Below, piece after piece: positions 1 to 9,117 of a stretch of 64,000 bases of DNA. Numbering within the stretch: position 1 is the first letter of the stretch; the number at the start of each line of letters is the position of its first letter. The notes beneath the pieces were generated by a model, which saw only the letters and a list, made by a program, of their open reading frames with translations, made no database searches and was not told the origin of the DNA. The stretch is from Bacteroidales bacterium (GTDB lineage Bacteria > Bacteroidota > Bacteroidia > Bacteroidales > Marinilabiliaceae). Both the position numbers and the translations under genes were made by a program. The stretch is from positions 1 through 64,000 of the forward strand of contig JAKSLE010000006.1 in the NCBI GenBank assembly GCA_024401365.1, in the 5' to 3' direction.

Positions 1-49
1 CAACAGACTCTTAATCTGTGGGTCCAGGGTTCGATCCCCTGGCGGGTCA
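1..49 (+). tRNA. tRNA-Lys(CTT), 5' end cut by window edge
   Basis: The 3' part of a tRNA is visible. A five-pair anticodon stem (3-7 with 15-19) encloses the loop CTCTTAA, with anticodon CTT at 10-12, which reads lysine AAG codons. A five-base variable loop follows, then a T arm (CAGGG/CCCTG around TTCGATC), the 3' acceptor strand and discriminator A at 49. CCA is not encoded. The D arm and 5' acceptor strand lie outside the window. Confidence 0.93.
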
Positions 50-61
50 CGAAAGAACGAG

Positions 62-93
62 CAGCGGAACAATTTGATTGTTCTGCTGTTTTT
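62..93 (+). terminator. Intrinsic terminator after tRNA-Lys
   Basis: A 12-pair stem (62-73 with 77-88, one G-T pair) with a three-base loop is followed by a run of T. It lies 13 bases after the tRNA and fits a Rho-independent terminator. Confidence 0.8.
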
Positions 94-303
94 CATTTAT
101 ATAGAGAAATAGATAGAGACATTATGATTTGGGGCCATTTTGGGTAGTCTCTGTGTTATGTCTGGTTAGTTAGTGTCTATATAGAGCCTATATAGATTAT
201 AAGTTTATAAAGAAAAATATGATAGAGACGGAGGCAGAGACAAAATATTTGTAGTGGTCTTGAACAAGTATTAAATTTGCGGTGCAATAGAAATTGAAAA
301 ATT

Positions 304-855
304 ATGGAAAACAAAGAATACATAGACAAATACGAGAAGAATCTTGAGAAACTTCTATGGGACTACCTTCTGAGCAAAGAGAAAGTTGACGCGATGAAGC
401 CCGACGCTCCCGACATTGAAGAGAAATGGGAAGGCATCTGCAAGTCGTACATTCCCGACGGCATCAGAGAATTTGAGGGCTACCCTAGTGTATCATTAGG
501 GTGGATGTTTTTTGTAGGCATGGGAGTAGCTGCGCTCTGGGACAGGAACTGGGGGAAATACTCGAAAGTTGCCGACCTATATACGATGATGCGAGATGTG
601 CGAGGATACGACTGTATGGACGAGTACATCTGCGAGAGAGTATTGAAATTAGGCAAAAAGCAATCAGAATCCATTACCAAGTTGGCAGGAGACGTTGCAG
701 TCATGGCGCACAATGCACTTATGAGAGAAGGATTTGAGCCAAGTACAGCCGAAGCCTTTCATGGGTATGTAAGCACGCTACACCAGTTGTACTTAGCAGG
801 GGCAGCCGTTCAGCTCAAGAGAATGGGCTACCACATGACGAAGATAGAACTATAG
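304..855 (+). CDS. Conserved-looking hypothetical protein, 183 aa
   Basis: I do not recognise the family. The product is a 183-residue soluble-looking protein without signal peptide or clear membrane helix; a short hydrophobic stretch near residues 64-78 (LGWMFFVGMGVAALW) could be a buried helix. It starts with a charged, coiled-coil-like segment (residues 1-30). It stands alone: the tRNA-Lys terminator is upstream and the next gene converges on it. Its TAG stop overlaps the TAG stop of the opposing phosphatase gene inside the palindrome CTATAG. No function is assigned. Confidence 0.75.
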   Translation: MENKEYIDKYEKNLEKLLWDYLLSKEKVDAMKPDAPDIEEKWEGICKSYIPDGIREFEGYPSVSLGWMFFVGMGVAALWDRNWGKYSKVADLYTMMRDVRGYDCMDEYICERVLKLGKKQSESITKLAGDVAVMAHNALMREGFEPSTAEAFHGYVSTLHQLYLAGAAVQLKRMGYHMTKIEL

Positions 856-3102
856 CTTGATTCCGATAAAGAGCACGTCGTCGGTCTGAGGGTAATCGCC
901 CTTCCACTGAGTAAAGAGCTCCTGGATAGTAAGGCTCTGCTCATCGATATCATCATCGTGGATAGCGCGGAGGAAGCGTTTAACCTTAGAATTCTTCATC
1001 TTATCGCCCTCTGGACCACCAAACTGGTCGGAATAGCCATCAGAATACATATAAATAGTATCGCCGCGATGTAGCTGATAAGTCTCGTTGACGAAAGCAC
1101 GCTTACGGATCAGAGGCTCCACGTCGCCAATACTTCTCTTGGCGCCATTGATTTGGATAACATCCTGATCCTTCGTAAGATAGACCGGTCGGCGTGCGGC
1201 GCTAGCTATAACCTCCAGCGTATCTAGATTGATAGACACCATAGCTATATCCAGGCCATCCTTAGATGCGCCCGACTCGGTAGTATTGTGTGCCAGGTTC
1301 TCGATAATGCGAGCATCCAGAGCCTCTAGGATCTCGGCAGGAGTAACATCGTCGGCCGATTTTGTAACCACCTCATTTATAGTTGTAGAGGCGATCATGG
1401 ACATAAATGCGCCAGGGATACCGTGCCCGGTACAATCGGCACAAGCCACGAGCAAGTTACTACCCTTCTTGTCGAACCAATAGAAGTCGCCGCTCACCAC
1501 ATCCAGAGGCGAATTAAAGATAAACGAGCCGTCGATATCGTAATTATTGAGCGCCTCGGGAGTTGGCATTATAGAATGCTGGATACGTTCGGCGTAGACC
1601 ACGCTATCTGAGATACGCTGATTGACGCGTTGGAACATCTCCTTCTGCTGCTCGAGTGCCGATATTTTATCGGAAATCTCAGCCTCAAGACGGCGTTTTT
1701 CAACCTCGATACGCTGGGTAGTATTGCGAGTATTTCGGCGGATAGAATACAATATGCCACACGATATGATAAGCACCACGCTAGCGAAAATCATACGCTC
1801 TATGAAGAGCATGAAGGCCTGCGAATTGAGAGCCTCCTCCTGCTCATGCAATTTGGCGCGCAACTGCTCGTTGACGTCGTGGGCTATACGATTTTCGCGC
1901 TGATCGAACCTTGAAATCACGTTGGTCTGCACCGAATCACGGTAGAATTTACGCAAGCATTCGATATCGTAGACAGCCTTATAATTCTTCTGAGCCAGAT
2001 AGTATACCTGCTGAGAGCTCATGACGAGATCGCGTTCGAAATCGCGATTCTGGTTATCAATAGAATCGGCAAGCAAACTGTTGGCCAAGTCAAAATCTCC
2101 ACGGAAAGAAGCCAACTCACTATCCAACAGCACCTTATCCTTATTTATCTTAGCTCGGACTGAAGGATACACGTTTAGCAAGCTATCGACCTGACCATTA
2201 AGAGCAGCAGCCTCAGCTATTTGACCATCGCGGCAACGGACCAGAGCTTGGAGGACCAAGGCATTGATGCGGTATTTAACCTCGCCATTAGCCAAAGCCA
2301 TATCATTCAGGCGGCGAGAATACTTATCGGCCTGGAGATATTGAGACTGGATGTAATGTATACGGGCGCGGCGCTCGAGGTATAATAATTTATCGTCGAC
2401 GCTATTAGCGAAATCGAACCATCGGGCTGCGACAATAACGAAGTTGTTGCAACGGCGGAAATCGCCTACGAAGCAAGCCATATTAGCCGATTCGATGGTT
2501 ACGTAGAGCATCACACCTATATCAGACTGGCTAAGGCGGTCGACAAACACCGTATCTGTGATAGACTGTATACGGTCGAGCATACTCAGGCACTCGTCGA
2601 ATCGATTATCATCTCTATAAACCTCGGCTTTATACAGAGAAACTTCAAGAATTTTAGAAAGATCCTTATTTTGTTCCTCCAATTCGAGGCACAAATCGGC
2701 GAAATACAAAGACGAATCGGGCTGAGTATAGATATAATCGAACGCCAGAACAGAAGCCAAGCCCGACAACTCGCCAGGGAAACGATCGCGATACTTATTC
2801 ATCACGTTGAAAGCTCGGTATGCATAGACACGAGCGCTATCCTCATCGAGGTTATATGTATCTACCCACGAGCGGAGCAAATCGGCTCGAGCCTCTCGGA
2901 TTTCGGGGGTATCGCAAATACTATGGGAACGGATAGAATCGACATAAAGAGCCGCAAGGTCAATCTTACGCTCAGATAGTAGCTTAGTTGCCTTGTTCAA
3001 ATAGCTGTACGACTGTCCGCTAGCGTCCTCATTGTTATTACAGCAAGTCAGCAATAGTGCAGACAATATCGCAGTGATTATGACAGTCAGTCTTACGTAC
3101 AT
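850..3102 (-). CDS. SpoIIE/PP2C-family phosphatase lipoprotein with TPR-like N-terminus
   Basis: Probable serine/threonine phosphatase that relays a periplasmic signal to a cytoplasmic target. The start is placed at the ATG at 3102, 25 codons inside the longest frame, because that gives a clean signal (hydrophobic stretch ending LLLTCC, a loose lipobox) and sits 17 bases after a good -7 box. Residues about 30-420 form TPR-like helical repeats and should be periplasmic. One membrane helix lies near 430-452 and a coiled coil near 455-520. The C-terminal SpoIIE domain shows GDFYWFD (about 537), ADCTGHGIPGA (about 557), YSDGYSDQFGG (about 687) and a terminal TDDVLFIGIKL, the usual acidic metal ligands. 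Bacteroidota proteins of this layout usually act in partner-switching or stress control; the partner is not in the window. It is transcribed divergently from bamD. Confidence 0.88.
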   Translation of the reverse strand: MYVRLTVIITAILSALLLTCCNNNEDASGQSYSYLNKATKLLSERKIDLAALYVDSIRSHSICDTPEIREARADLLRSWVDTYNLDEDSARVYAYRAFNVMNKYRDRFPGELSGLASVLAFDYIYTQPDSSLYFADLCLELEEQNKDLSKILEVSLYKAEVYRDDNRFDECLSMLDRIQSITDTVFVDRLSQSDIGVMLYVTIESANMACFVGDFRRCNNFVIVAARWFDFANSVDDKLLYLERRARIHYIQSQYLQADKYSRRLNDMALANGEVKYRINALVLQALVRCRDGQIAEAAALNGQVDSLLNVYPSVRAKINKDKVLLDSELASFRGDFDLANSLLADSIDNQNRDFERDLVMSSQQVYYLAQKNYKAVYDIECLRKFYRDSVQTNVISRFDQRENRIAHDVNEQLRAKLHEQEEALNSQAFMLFIERMIFASVVLIISCGILYSIRRNTRNTTQRIEVEKRRLEAEISDKISALEQQKEMFQRVNQRISDSVVYAERIQHSIMPTPEALNNYDIDGSFIFNSPLDVVSGDFYWFDKKGSNLLVACADCTGHGIPGAFMSMIASTTINEVVTKSADDVTPAEILEALDARIIENLAHNTTESGASKDGLDIAMVSINLDTLEVIASAARRPVYLTKDQDVIQINGAKRSIGDVEPLIRKRAFVNETYQLHRGDTIYMYSDGYSDQFGGPEGDKMKNSKVKRFLRAIHDDDIDEQSLTIQELFTQWKGDYPQTDDVLFIGIKL

Positions 3103-3118
3103 AGCCGTGAAATTGGTG

Positions 3119-3152
3119 CAAAAGTACAAAAAATCGCATAAAGTAGCACAAC
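3119..3152 (-). promoter_or_regulatory. Promoter of the SpoIIE-type phosphatase
   Basis: On the minus strand a TACTTTTG box (3126-3119) matches the Bacteroidota -7 consensus TAnnTTTG. A TTG (3151-3149) 22 bases upstream can serve as the -33 element. It ends 16 bases before the chosen start codon. Confidence 0.5.
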
Positions 3153-3228
3153 GAAGTGGCATATTTATTACGAACAATCATCATAAGACATCGAAAACGC
3201 CTCAGAAGGAGACAGAAGTGACAAATAT

Positions 3229-3260
3229 TTTGCATAATTCACAGAAAAATATTAATTTCG
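3229..3260 (+). promoter_or_regulatory. Promoter of bamD-rpoZ
   Basis: TTTG at 3229-3232 and TAATTTCG at 3253-3260 (one mismatch to TAnnTTTG) are separated by 20 bases, the spacing expected for a Bacteroidota sigma-ABfr promoter. The bamD start lies 41 bases downstream. Confidence 0.55.
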
Positions 3261-3301
3261 CGTGTTGTATTAGTGGGTTGAGTACGCTCAAACCATTGAT
3301 T

Positions 3302-4264
3302 ATGCAATTACAGATGATGAATTTAGATACTATATATAAATATATTCGCTGCATTTCGTTAGCATTTGCAGGAATGTATGTCATTACGTCATGTGGAGAA
3401 TACCAGGCTATAGTAAAGACTGGTGACAATGATTACATGTACCGCTCAGCACTCAAGTATTACGAAGCAGGAGATTTCAACCATGCTTCGAGTCTGTTTG
3501 AGATAGTGATGCCGTCGTTTACGGGCACATCGAAATATGACACGATACTTGTATGCTATGCGAAATCGCTAGCGGAGATAGGTGATTACTATTCTGCGGC
3601 CAATTATTTTCAGAATTACGTCAAGACATTTCCATCGAGTGACTCTTGTGAGGTTTGTCAGTTCATGGCGGGCTACTGTTACTACATGCTCTCGCCAAAG
3701 ATTCAGTTGGATCAGTCAGATTCGCAGAGTGCCATTGATGAGTTGTCTACCTTTATAAATATGTATCCATATTCAAGCAGGGTACCATTGGCAGAAAAGA
3801 TGCTCAAGCGTATGCAGGACAAGTTGGCATACAAAGACTACATCAATGCCAAGCTCTACTTTGACCTTGGGGACTACATGGGCAACAATTACAACAGTGC
3901 TGTGATAACTGCGCAGAACTGCTTGAAGAAATATCCTGACACAAGGCACAGGGAAGAGTTGAGTTTTCTCATATTGAGAGCACGATTTATCCAAGCGGAG
4001 CGCAGTGTATTGCAAAAGCAGTCGCAGCGATATCGTGAGACGATAGATGAGTATTACTCATTTGTCAACGAATTCCCGGACAGCCAATTCCTCAAGAAAG
4101 CCAATTCGATACTTAAGGATTCGGAGAAAGGCCTAGCAGATGCAGAGAAATTGCTTCCACCTTCGGAAGACGACATGGAGTACTACAAGAACTTTGGTAC
4201 TCGTGAGTTGGAGAAGCAGAAAGAGGCTGAGCAGACTATTAAGGAGTTGCGCAATGCTTCGTAA
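3302..4264 (+). CDS. bamD: Outer membrane protein assembly factor BamD-like lipoprotein
   Basis: TPR-containing lipoprotein of the BAM complex, which folds beta-barrel proteins into the outer membrane. The ATG at 3302 is used; ATGs at 3314 and 3317 are equally possible. All give a hydrophobic signal ending VITSC (lipobox, Cys near residue 31). The longer frame upstream runs through the promoter region and is rejected. The mature part shows helix pairs typical of BamD (YRSALKYYEAGDFNHASSLF; SAANYFQNYVKTFPSSDSCE). The length of about 320 residues fits. It is followed after 59 bases by rpoZ, the same order as in other Bacteroidota, which supports both calls. Confidence 0.87.
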   Translation: MQLQMMNLDTIYKYIRCISLAFAGMYVITSCGEYQAIVKTGDNDYMYRSALKYYEAGDFNHASSLFEIVMPSFTGTSKYDTILVCYAKSLAEIGDYYSAANYFQNYVKTFPSSDSCEVCQFMAGYCYYMLSPKIQLDQSDSQSAIDELSTFINMYPYSSRVPLAEKMLKRMQDKLAYKDYINAKLYFDLGDYMGNNYNSAVITAQNCLKKYPDTRHREELSFLILRARFIQAERSVLQKQSQRYRETIDEYYSFVNEFPDSQFLKKANSILKDSEKGLADAEKLLPPSEDDMEYYKNFGTRELEKQKEAEQTIKELRNAS

Positions 4265-4323
4265 AGAATTGAAATTGATATAGAGAATTAAAAAAAATAG
4301 AAAACAATTATATTCAACATAAG

Positions 4324-4683
4324 ATGCCAGTAGATTTCAAAAAGACAACTGCCCCACTAAACACCCTTACTTGGGACACAGTAGCTCTCTCACAGAAGAC
4401 AGGTAACGTATACGAGATGGTAAACGTTATTGCAAAGCGTGCTAACCAGATTTCAGTTGAAATGAAGGATGAACTTGGCAAGAAGTTGGCCGAGTTTGCT
4501 TCATACAACGACAACCTTGAGGAGGTATTTGAGAACCGTGAGCAGATCGAGATTTCTCGTTTCTATGAGCGCCTTCCAAAGCCTGTATCGATTGCGACAC
4601 AAGAGTACTCTCAGGACAAGTTGTTCTTCCGTCGTCCAGAGGCTGACCAGCAATATGGTCACAACAACGACTTCGAGGATTAA
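4324..4683 (+). CDS. rpoZ: DNA-directed RNA polymerase omega-like subunit (Rpb6 type)
   Basis: Small RNA polymerase subunit that helps assembly and stability of the core enzyme. The 119 residues carry the Bacteroidota omega signature: KTGNVYEMVNVIAKRANQIS near residues 22-41, then KKLAEFASYNDNLEEVFENR and SRFYERLPKPVSIATQEY. The family is short and not very similar to proteobacterial omega, so it is often labelled Rpb6. It lies just after bamD, as in related genomes, and is followed by a strong terminator, so bamD-rpoZ form one transcription unit. Confidence 0.88.
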   Translation: MPVDFKKTTAPLNTLTWDTVALSQKTGNVYEMVNVIAKRANQISVEMKDELGKKLAEFASYNDNLEEVFENREQIEISRFYERLPKPVSIATQEYSQDKLFFRRPEADQQYGHNNDFED

Positions 4684-4711
4684 CGATTTTTCCTGAAGCG
4701 GAAAAAATATG

Positions 4712-4746
4712 AACCGCATAGCACCTAAGTGTTGTGCGGTTTCGAT
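4712..4746 (+). terminator. Intrinsic terminator after rpoZ
   Basis: A 13-pair stem (4712-4724 with 4729-4741, two G-T pairs) with the tetraloop CTAA follows the rpoZ stop by 28 bases. The T-tract after it is interrupted (TTCGATGTGTTTTTA), so termination may be partial. Confidence 0.7.
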
Positions 4747-4761
4747 GTGTTTTTATCTTTG
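4732..4761 (+). promoter_or_regulatory. Promoter of the acyl-CoA ligase gene
   Basis: TATCTTTG at 4754-4761 is a perfect -7 box; TTG at 4732-4734 is a possible -33 element. The latter lies inside the 3' arm of the rpoZ terminator hairpin, so promoter and terminator overlap. The start codon is 15 bases after the -7 box, giving a very short leader. Confidence 0.6.
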
Positions 4762-4776
4762 CGAATTATTTACTAG

Positions 4777-6432
4777 ATGGAACTAATAAAAGACACTCTT
4801 GCTGGTCTTCTTTCGCACTGGGCGGAGGTTACACCAGACAAAGAATTCATAGTCTATAACGACCGCAACCTGCGTTGGACCTATTCACAATTTAACGAAC
4901 GTGTCAACCAATTTGCCAAAGGTCTGATGGCTGCTGGCGTTCAGAAAAACTCTAAGGTTGGTATCTGGGCAAACAATGTACCAGACTGGCTTACAGTACT
5001 TTTTGCGTCATCGCGTATTGGTGCCTGGGCTGTAACAGTAAACACCAACTACAAGAATGCTGAGTTGGAGTATCTGATGAGCAATGCGGACATACATACT
5101 ATGTGTATGGTACCATCGTATCGTGATTCGGACTATGTTCAGATGATACGCGAGGTAGTTCCTGAGATTAATAGGCCACATACTATTGGCAACCTCCACT
5201 CGGGTCGCCTTCCTGAGCTCAGAAACGTTGTAGTTCTCTCAGACGAGCACTATGACGGTATGCTAAACACTCAGGATTTGTTCAACATTGGTATAAATGT
5301 TTCTGACAAAGAACTTTCAAGAGCAGCAGAAGCTGTAACCTGCCATGATATTGTAAACATGCAGTACACATCGGGAACAACAGGATTCCCTAAGGGTGTG
5401 ATGCTCTCGAGTTACAATATCGTGAACAATGGTTTGGCTACTGCCGATGCTATGAAATATACTTCGGACGACAAGTTGCTCGTCTGTGTACCATTCTTCC
5501 ACTGTTTTGGTATTGTATTGGCGCTTTGTGCTATTATTTCCAAGGGTGCTACGATGGTTATTGTGCAAGATTTCGATGTGCCATTGGTATTCAAGGGCAT
5601 TTCTGAAGAGAGATGTACCTCGCTTTACGGAGTACCAACGATGTATGTATCGGAACTTTCGCATGAATTATTCCCTAAGTACGACTTCTCATCGCTCCGT
5701 ACGGGTATCATGGCAGGTTCTGTATGTCCTATCGAGACCATGAAGCAAGTTATGGAGAAGATGTACATGAAAGACATCATTTCTGTTTACGGTCTCACTG
5801 AATCTTCGCCAGGCATGACATGCTCGAGAGTATATCACACACCTGAGCAGAGAGCGACTACAGTAGGCACGCCATTCCCATTTGTAGAGGTAACTATCCT
5901 TGACCCAGAGACTTATGAGCCTGTACCTGACGGCACACCTGGTGAGATATGCTGTAGAGGCTACAATGTGATGCAAGGATATTACAAGAACCCAGAAGCT
6001 ACGGCACAAGCCATAGACAAGGACGGCTGGCTTCACTCTGGAGACCTCGCCGTAAAGGACGAAGAAGGATTCTATCACATCACCGGTCGTATCAAAGATA
6101 TGATTATCCGTGGTGGTGAGAATATCTATCCTCGTGAGATTGAGAACTTTATCTACCAGATGAAGGGTGTGAACATGGTAGAGGTTGTAGGTATACCTGA
6201 CAAAAAGTACGGCGAGATAGTTGGCGCATTCATCATCCTCAAAGAAGGCGTTACAATGACACAAGAAGACGTACAAGAGTACTGCAAGGGACAGATTGCA
6301 CGTTACAAGATTCCAAAGCATGTATTCTTTGTAGATGACTACCCAAAGACCGGCAGTGGCAAGGTACAGAAGTACAAGCTCCGCGAAATGGCTAAAGAGT
6401 TGGTAGACAAGCTACAAGCAGACAACGCATAA
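4777..6432 (+). CDS. AMP-forming acyl-CoA synthetase (fatty acid-CoA ligase type)
   Basis: Activates a carboxylic acid, probably a fatty acid, to its acyl-CoA through an acyl-adenylate. The ANL-superfamily motifs are all present: the P-loop YTSGTTGFPKG (about residue 197), YGLTESSP (about 338), GWLHSGDLA with the ribose-binding Asp (about 417), the hinge GRIKDMIIRGGENIYP, and the catalytic C-terminal Lys in GSGKVQKYKLRE (about 525). The length of 551 fits medium- or long-chain ligases. No signal peptide is present, so it acts in the cytoplasm. The chain length cannot be read from the sequence. The M13 peptidase follows after 35 bases and may be co-transcribed. Confidence 0.88.
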   Translation: MELIKDTLAGLLSHWAEVTPDKEFIVYNDRNLRWTYSQFNERVNQFAKGLMAAGVQKNSKVGIWANNVPDWLTVLFASSRIGAWAVTVNTNYKNAELEYLMSNADIHTMCMVPSYRDSDYVQMIREVVPEINRPHTIGNLHSGRLPELRNVVVLSDEHYDGMLNTQDLFNIGINVSDKELSRAAEAVTCHDIVNMQYTSGTTGFPKGVMLSSYNIVNNGLATADAMKYTSDDKLLVCVPFFHCFGIVLALCAIISKGATMVIVQDFDVPLVFKGISEERCTSLYGVPTMYVSELSHELFPKYDFSSLRTGIMAGSVCPIETMKQVMEKMYMKDIISVYGLTESSPGMTCSRVYHTPEQRATTVGTPFPFVEVTILDPETYEPVPDGTPGEICCRGYNVMQGYYKNPEATAQAIDKDGWLHSGDLAVKDEEGFYHITGRIKDMIIRGGENIYPREIENFIYQMKGVNMVEVVGIPDKKYGEIVGAFIILKEGVTMTQEDVQEYCKGQIARYKIPKHVFFVDDYPKTGSGKVQKYKLREMAKELVDKLQADNA

Positions 6433-6467
6433 CAAGAAAAATAACAACTTATATTCACTCACTAAAA

Positions 6468-8489
6468 ATGAAAACAAACAATTACATGGCACTTTGCGCT
6501 ATAGCAGCGGCAATGTCGGTAGGCTGTACGCAGCAAGCTAATGACGGCTGCGCACATTTTGCCGAGAACGTTGACCCTTCGGTAGCTGTAGAGAACGACT
6601 TTTACACTCATGCCAATGGTCAGTGGCAGAAAAATCACCCACTACCTGACGACAAGTCTCGCTTGGGCACATTCGACCTTCTGTATGAGAACAGTCGTGA
6701 GCAGATTCGCGAGTTGGTAGAGGCTGCAACAAAAGGCAAAAACGAGTTTGGCTCTGCAAGTCAGAAGATTGGCGATCTCTACACACTTGGTATGGACTCT
6801 GTTCGCAGAGATGAGGATGGTGCAACCCCAATCCTCCCTATACTTTCGTTGATCGACGAGGTTAAAGACCAAACAACTCTCGCACAGACGATTGCGAAAC
6901 TTGAACCACTTGGCGTGTACACATTCTTTGCTGCAGGTGTTTCTCCAGATGCTGAGAACAGTACAATAAACATAGCTGAGTTGTGGCAGTATGGTATAGG
7001 TCTTCCTGACAGAGATTACTATTTCGACCAGTCGGACCGTAACGAAAAACTTCGTCAAGGCTATGTAAAGATGCTCGAAGGAGCATTCAAGTTGGCCGGT
7101 TTCGACGACGAATCAGCACGTGCACAGCGAGTTATGGCATTTGAGACCAAGTTGGCAGAAGTTATGAATACTCGCGTTGAGAACCGCAATCCTGTTGCAT
7201 TGAACAACAAGAGAGACTTCAACGGACTTAAGGCTACAGCTCCTGATTTCGATTGGGACGCATATACAAAAGAGCTCGGCATTGAGTTGAATGTTGTAAA
7301 TGTAAGTCAGCTTAAGTATTTCGGCAACCTCGGCTCAATCACTAAGTCAGCTGACACTGAGACACTTAAGGATTACATGCGAGCTGCTGTTATCCGTGCT
7401 TTTGCATCTGATTTGTCTTCAGACTTTATCGACAACCAGTTTGACTTCTACGGCAAGCAACTTGCAGGTACACCTGTAAACACACCTCTTTGGAAGCGAG
7501 TTCTAGGCACTACAGAGAGCTACCTTGGTGAGTTGATCGGTCAACTTTATGTTGAGAAATATTTCCCTGCATCTGCCAAGAAGCGCATCTCAGACCTTAT
7601 TGAGCAGTTGCGCATAGCATTTGGCGAGCGTATCAATCAGCTCTCTTGGATGAGTGACGACACAAAGGTTCAGGCAAAGGACAAACTTCAGGCTATTACA
7701 GTTAAGGTTGGTTATCCTGACAAATGGAAGGATTACTCAAAACTCACTATCGACCCATCTAAGTCGTACGTTGAGAACCTTATCGAGGCCAACAAGGTAG
7801 AATTTGCCAAGGAGATCGACAAATTGGGCAAGGAGGTCGACCGCACAGAGTGGCACATGACACCTCAAACGGTAAACGCTTACTACAACCCACAAGCTAA
7901 CGAGATTGTTTTCCCTGCAGCTATTCTCCAACCTCCATTCTTCTATGCCGAGGGTGATGATGCTGTCAACTACGGCGGTATCGGAGTTGTTATTGGTCAT
8001 GAGATGACTCACGGTTTCGACGACCAAGGTTCGCAGTTCGACAAGGAGGGCAACCTCAATAACTGGTGGACAGAAGAGGACAACGAGAAATTCAGAACCA
8101 TCACCTCTAAGTTGAGCGACCATTTCTCTACACTTACAGTAGTAGATACAGTAAAATGTAATGGCGACCTCACTTTGGGCGAGAATATTGCCGACAACGG
8201 TGGCCTCAACATAGCATACCAGGCTTTGCGTAATGCTGTAGGCAATAACGATCCAATGGTTGACGGCCAGACAATTGACGAGCGTTTCATCTTCTCGTAT
8301 GCACAGATCTGGGCATCGAACTGTCGTAAAGAGTATCTCTTCAACCAAGCATCTACCGACCCTCACTCCCCTACTCATTTGAGAGTCAACGGTCAGATGA
8401 TGTTGTTCGATCTCTTCTACAAGACATTCAACATTCCTGAGGGTTCACCAATGTACAAGGCTCCAGAAGAGCGTATCGTAGTTTGGTAA
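6468..8489 (+). CDS. M13-family zinc metallopeptidase (PepO/neprilysin-like) lipoprotein
   Basis: Secreted or periplasmic zinc endopeptidase acting on short peptides. The signal ends SVGC, a lipobox (Cys near residue 20). The N-terminal M13 domain starts at VAVENDFYTHANGQW. The catalytic HExxH is in VIGHEMTHGFDDQG (about residue 511) and the third zinc ligand in GENIADNGG (about 574). The family's NAYYNP motif, which binds substrate backbone, is present near 469. It ends IVVW; many members end CxxW, so the final disulfide Cys is replaced. At 673 residues it has normal family length. It ends at a strong terminator. Confidence 0.9.
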   Translation: MKTNNYMALCAIAAAMSVGCTQQANDGCAHFAENVDPSVAVENDFYTHANGQWQKNHPLPDDKSRLGTFDLLYENSREQIRELVEAATKGKNEFGSASQKIGDLYTLGMDSVRRDEDGATPILPILSLIDEVKDQTTLAQTIAKLEPLGVYTFFAAGVSPDAENSTINIAELWQYGIGLPDRDYYFDQSDRNEKLRQGYVKMLEGAFKLAGFDDESARAQRVMAFETKLAEVMNTRVENRNPVALNNKRDFNGLKATAPDFDWDAYTKELGIELNVVNVSQLKYFGNLGSITKSADTETLKDYMRAAVIRAFASDLSSDFIDNQFDFYGKQLAGTPVNTPLWKRVLGTTESYLGELIGQLYVEKYFPASAKKRISDLIEQLRIAFGERINQLSWMSDDTKVQAKDKLQAITVKVGYPDKWKDYSKLTIDPSKSYVENLIEANKVEFAKEIDKLGKEVDRTEWHMTPQTVNAYYNPQANEIVFPAAILQPPFFYAEGDDAVNYGGIGVVIGHEMTHGFDDQGSQFDKEGNLNNWWTEEDNEKFRTITSKLSDHFSTLTVVDTVKCNGDLTLGENIADNGGLNIAYQALRNAVGNNDPMVDGQTIDERFIFSYAQIWASNCRKEYLFNQASTDPHSPTHLRVNGQMMLFDLFYKTFNIPEGSPMYKAPEERIVVW

Positions 8490-8514
8490 TCGATTAAAAA
8501 ATCATAAATACAAG

Positions 8515-8550
8515 TACCCTCTTCCTGTTTTCAGGGAGAGGGTATTTTAT
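8515..8550 (+). terminator. Intrinsic terminator after the M13 peptidase
   Basis: A 13-pair stem (8515-8527 with 8532-8544, one G-T pair) has the loop TTTT and is followed by TTTTATTT. Confidence 0.85.
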
Positions 8551-8616
8551 TTGTCAATCATATTGTTTACATTTGCTCTACAACATTATTGTATAATACT
8601 AATAACAACACGTCTT

Positions 8617-8988
8617 ATGTCAATACTAGGTAATATTCTTTGGTTCATTTTAGGTGGATTTATCATCGGATTGATATACATCATCATGGGTATTCTCTAC
8701 TGCCTGACTATCATCGGCATTCCCTTTGGTTATCAGCTCATGAAGATTGGCGTCTTCACGTTCTTCCCCTTTGGTCGAACCCCCGACTTCCGCAACGGGC
8801 AACCCGACACAATACGCCTTGTACTCAATATTATATGGATAGTGCAGGGATGGTGGGTATTGGCTGTCATACACGCAGTCGTAGGCTTGCTATGCTGCAT
8901 CACCGTTGTCGGCATTCCATTCGGCGTTCAACACTTCAAAATCATTAGAATAGCACTCCTGCCATTTGGTTCTACAGGAAAAAAGTAA
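8617..8988 (+). CDS. yccF: YccF-like inner membrane protein
   Basis: Small inner-membrane protein made of two similar YccF units. The ATG at 8617 (MSILGNILWFILGGFI) is chosen over an upstream codon because it gives the usual length of about 123 residues and the standard family N-terminus. The pattern LTIIGIPFGYQLMKIGVFTF is repeated as ITVVGIPFGVQHFKIIRIAL, each followed by LPFG or FPFG, the internal duplication seen in the family. Its function is not established. It is monocistronic, between two terminators, with tRNA-Trp converging from the other side. Confidence 0.85.
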   Translation: MSILGNILWFILGGFIIGLIYIIMGILYCLTIIGIPFGYQLMKIGVFTFFPFGRTPDFRNGQPDTIRLVLNIIWIVQGWWVLAVIHAVVGLLCCITVVGIPFGVQHFKIIRIALLPFGSTGKK

Positions 8989-8997
8989 TAAAAAAAC

Positions 8998-9035
8998 TGA
9001 GGTTCTCCATTTCTGAAGAACCTCATTATTTTTTG
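8998..9035 (+). terminator. Intrinsic terminator after yccF
   Basis: A nine-pair stem (8998-9006 with 9017-9025) is followed by TTATTTTTTG, ten bases after the stop codon. Confidence 0.75.
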
Positions 9036-9044
9036 TGCATTAAG

Positions 9045-9117
9045 CACGGGAGGAGAGACTCGAACTCCCGACACCTGGTTTTGGAGACCAGTGCTCTACC
9101 AACTGAGCTACACCCGT
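9045..9117 (-). tRNA. tRNA-Trp(CCA)
   Basis: A 73-base cloverleaf reads on the minus strand. The anticodon arm is CTGGT-CTCCAAA-ACCAG with anticodon CCA. The D arm has AGCTCAGTTGGTAGAGC, the T loop is TTCGAGT and the discriminator is G. The acceptor stem has one T-T mismatch at its sixth pair. CCA is not encoded. Confidence 0.95.

Noticed and set aside
5689-6321. 210-codon frame opposite the acyl-CoA ligase gene
   Set aside because: Low-complexity Cys/Tyr/Leu-rich translation without motifs; the ligase frame is complete.
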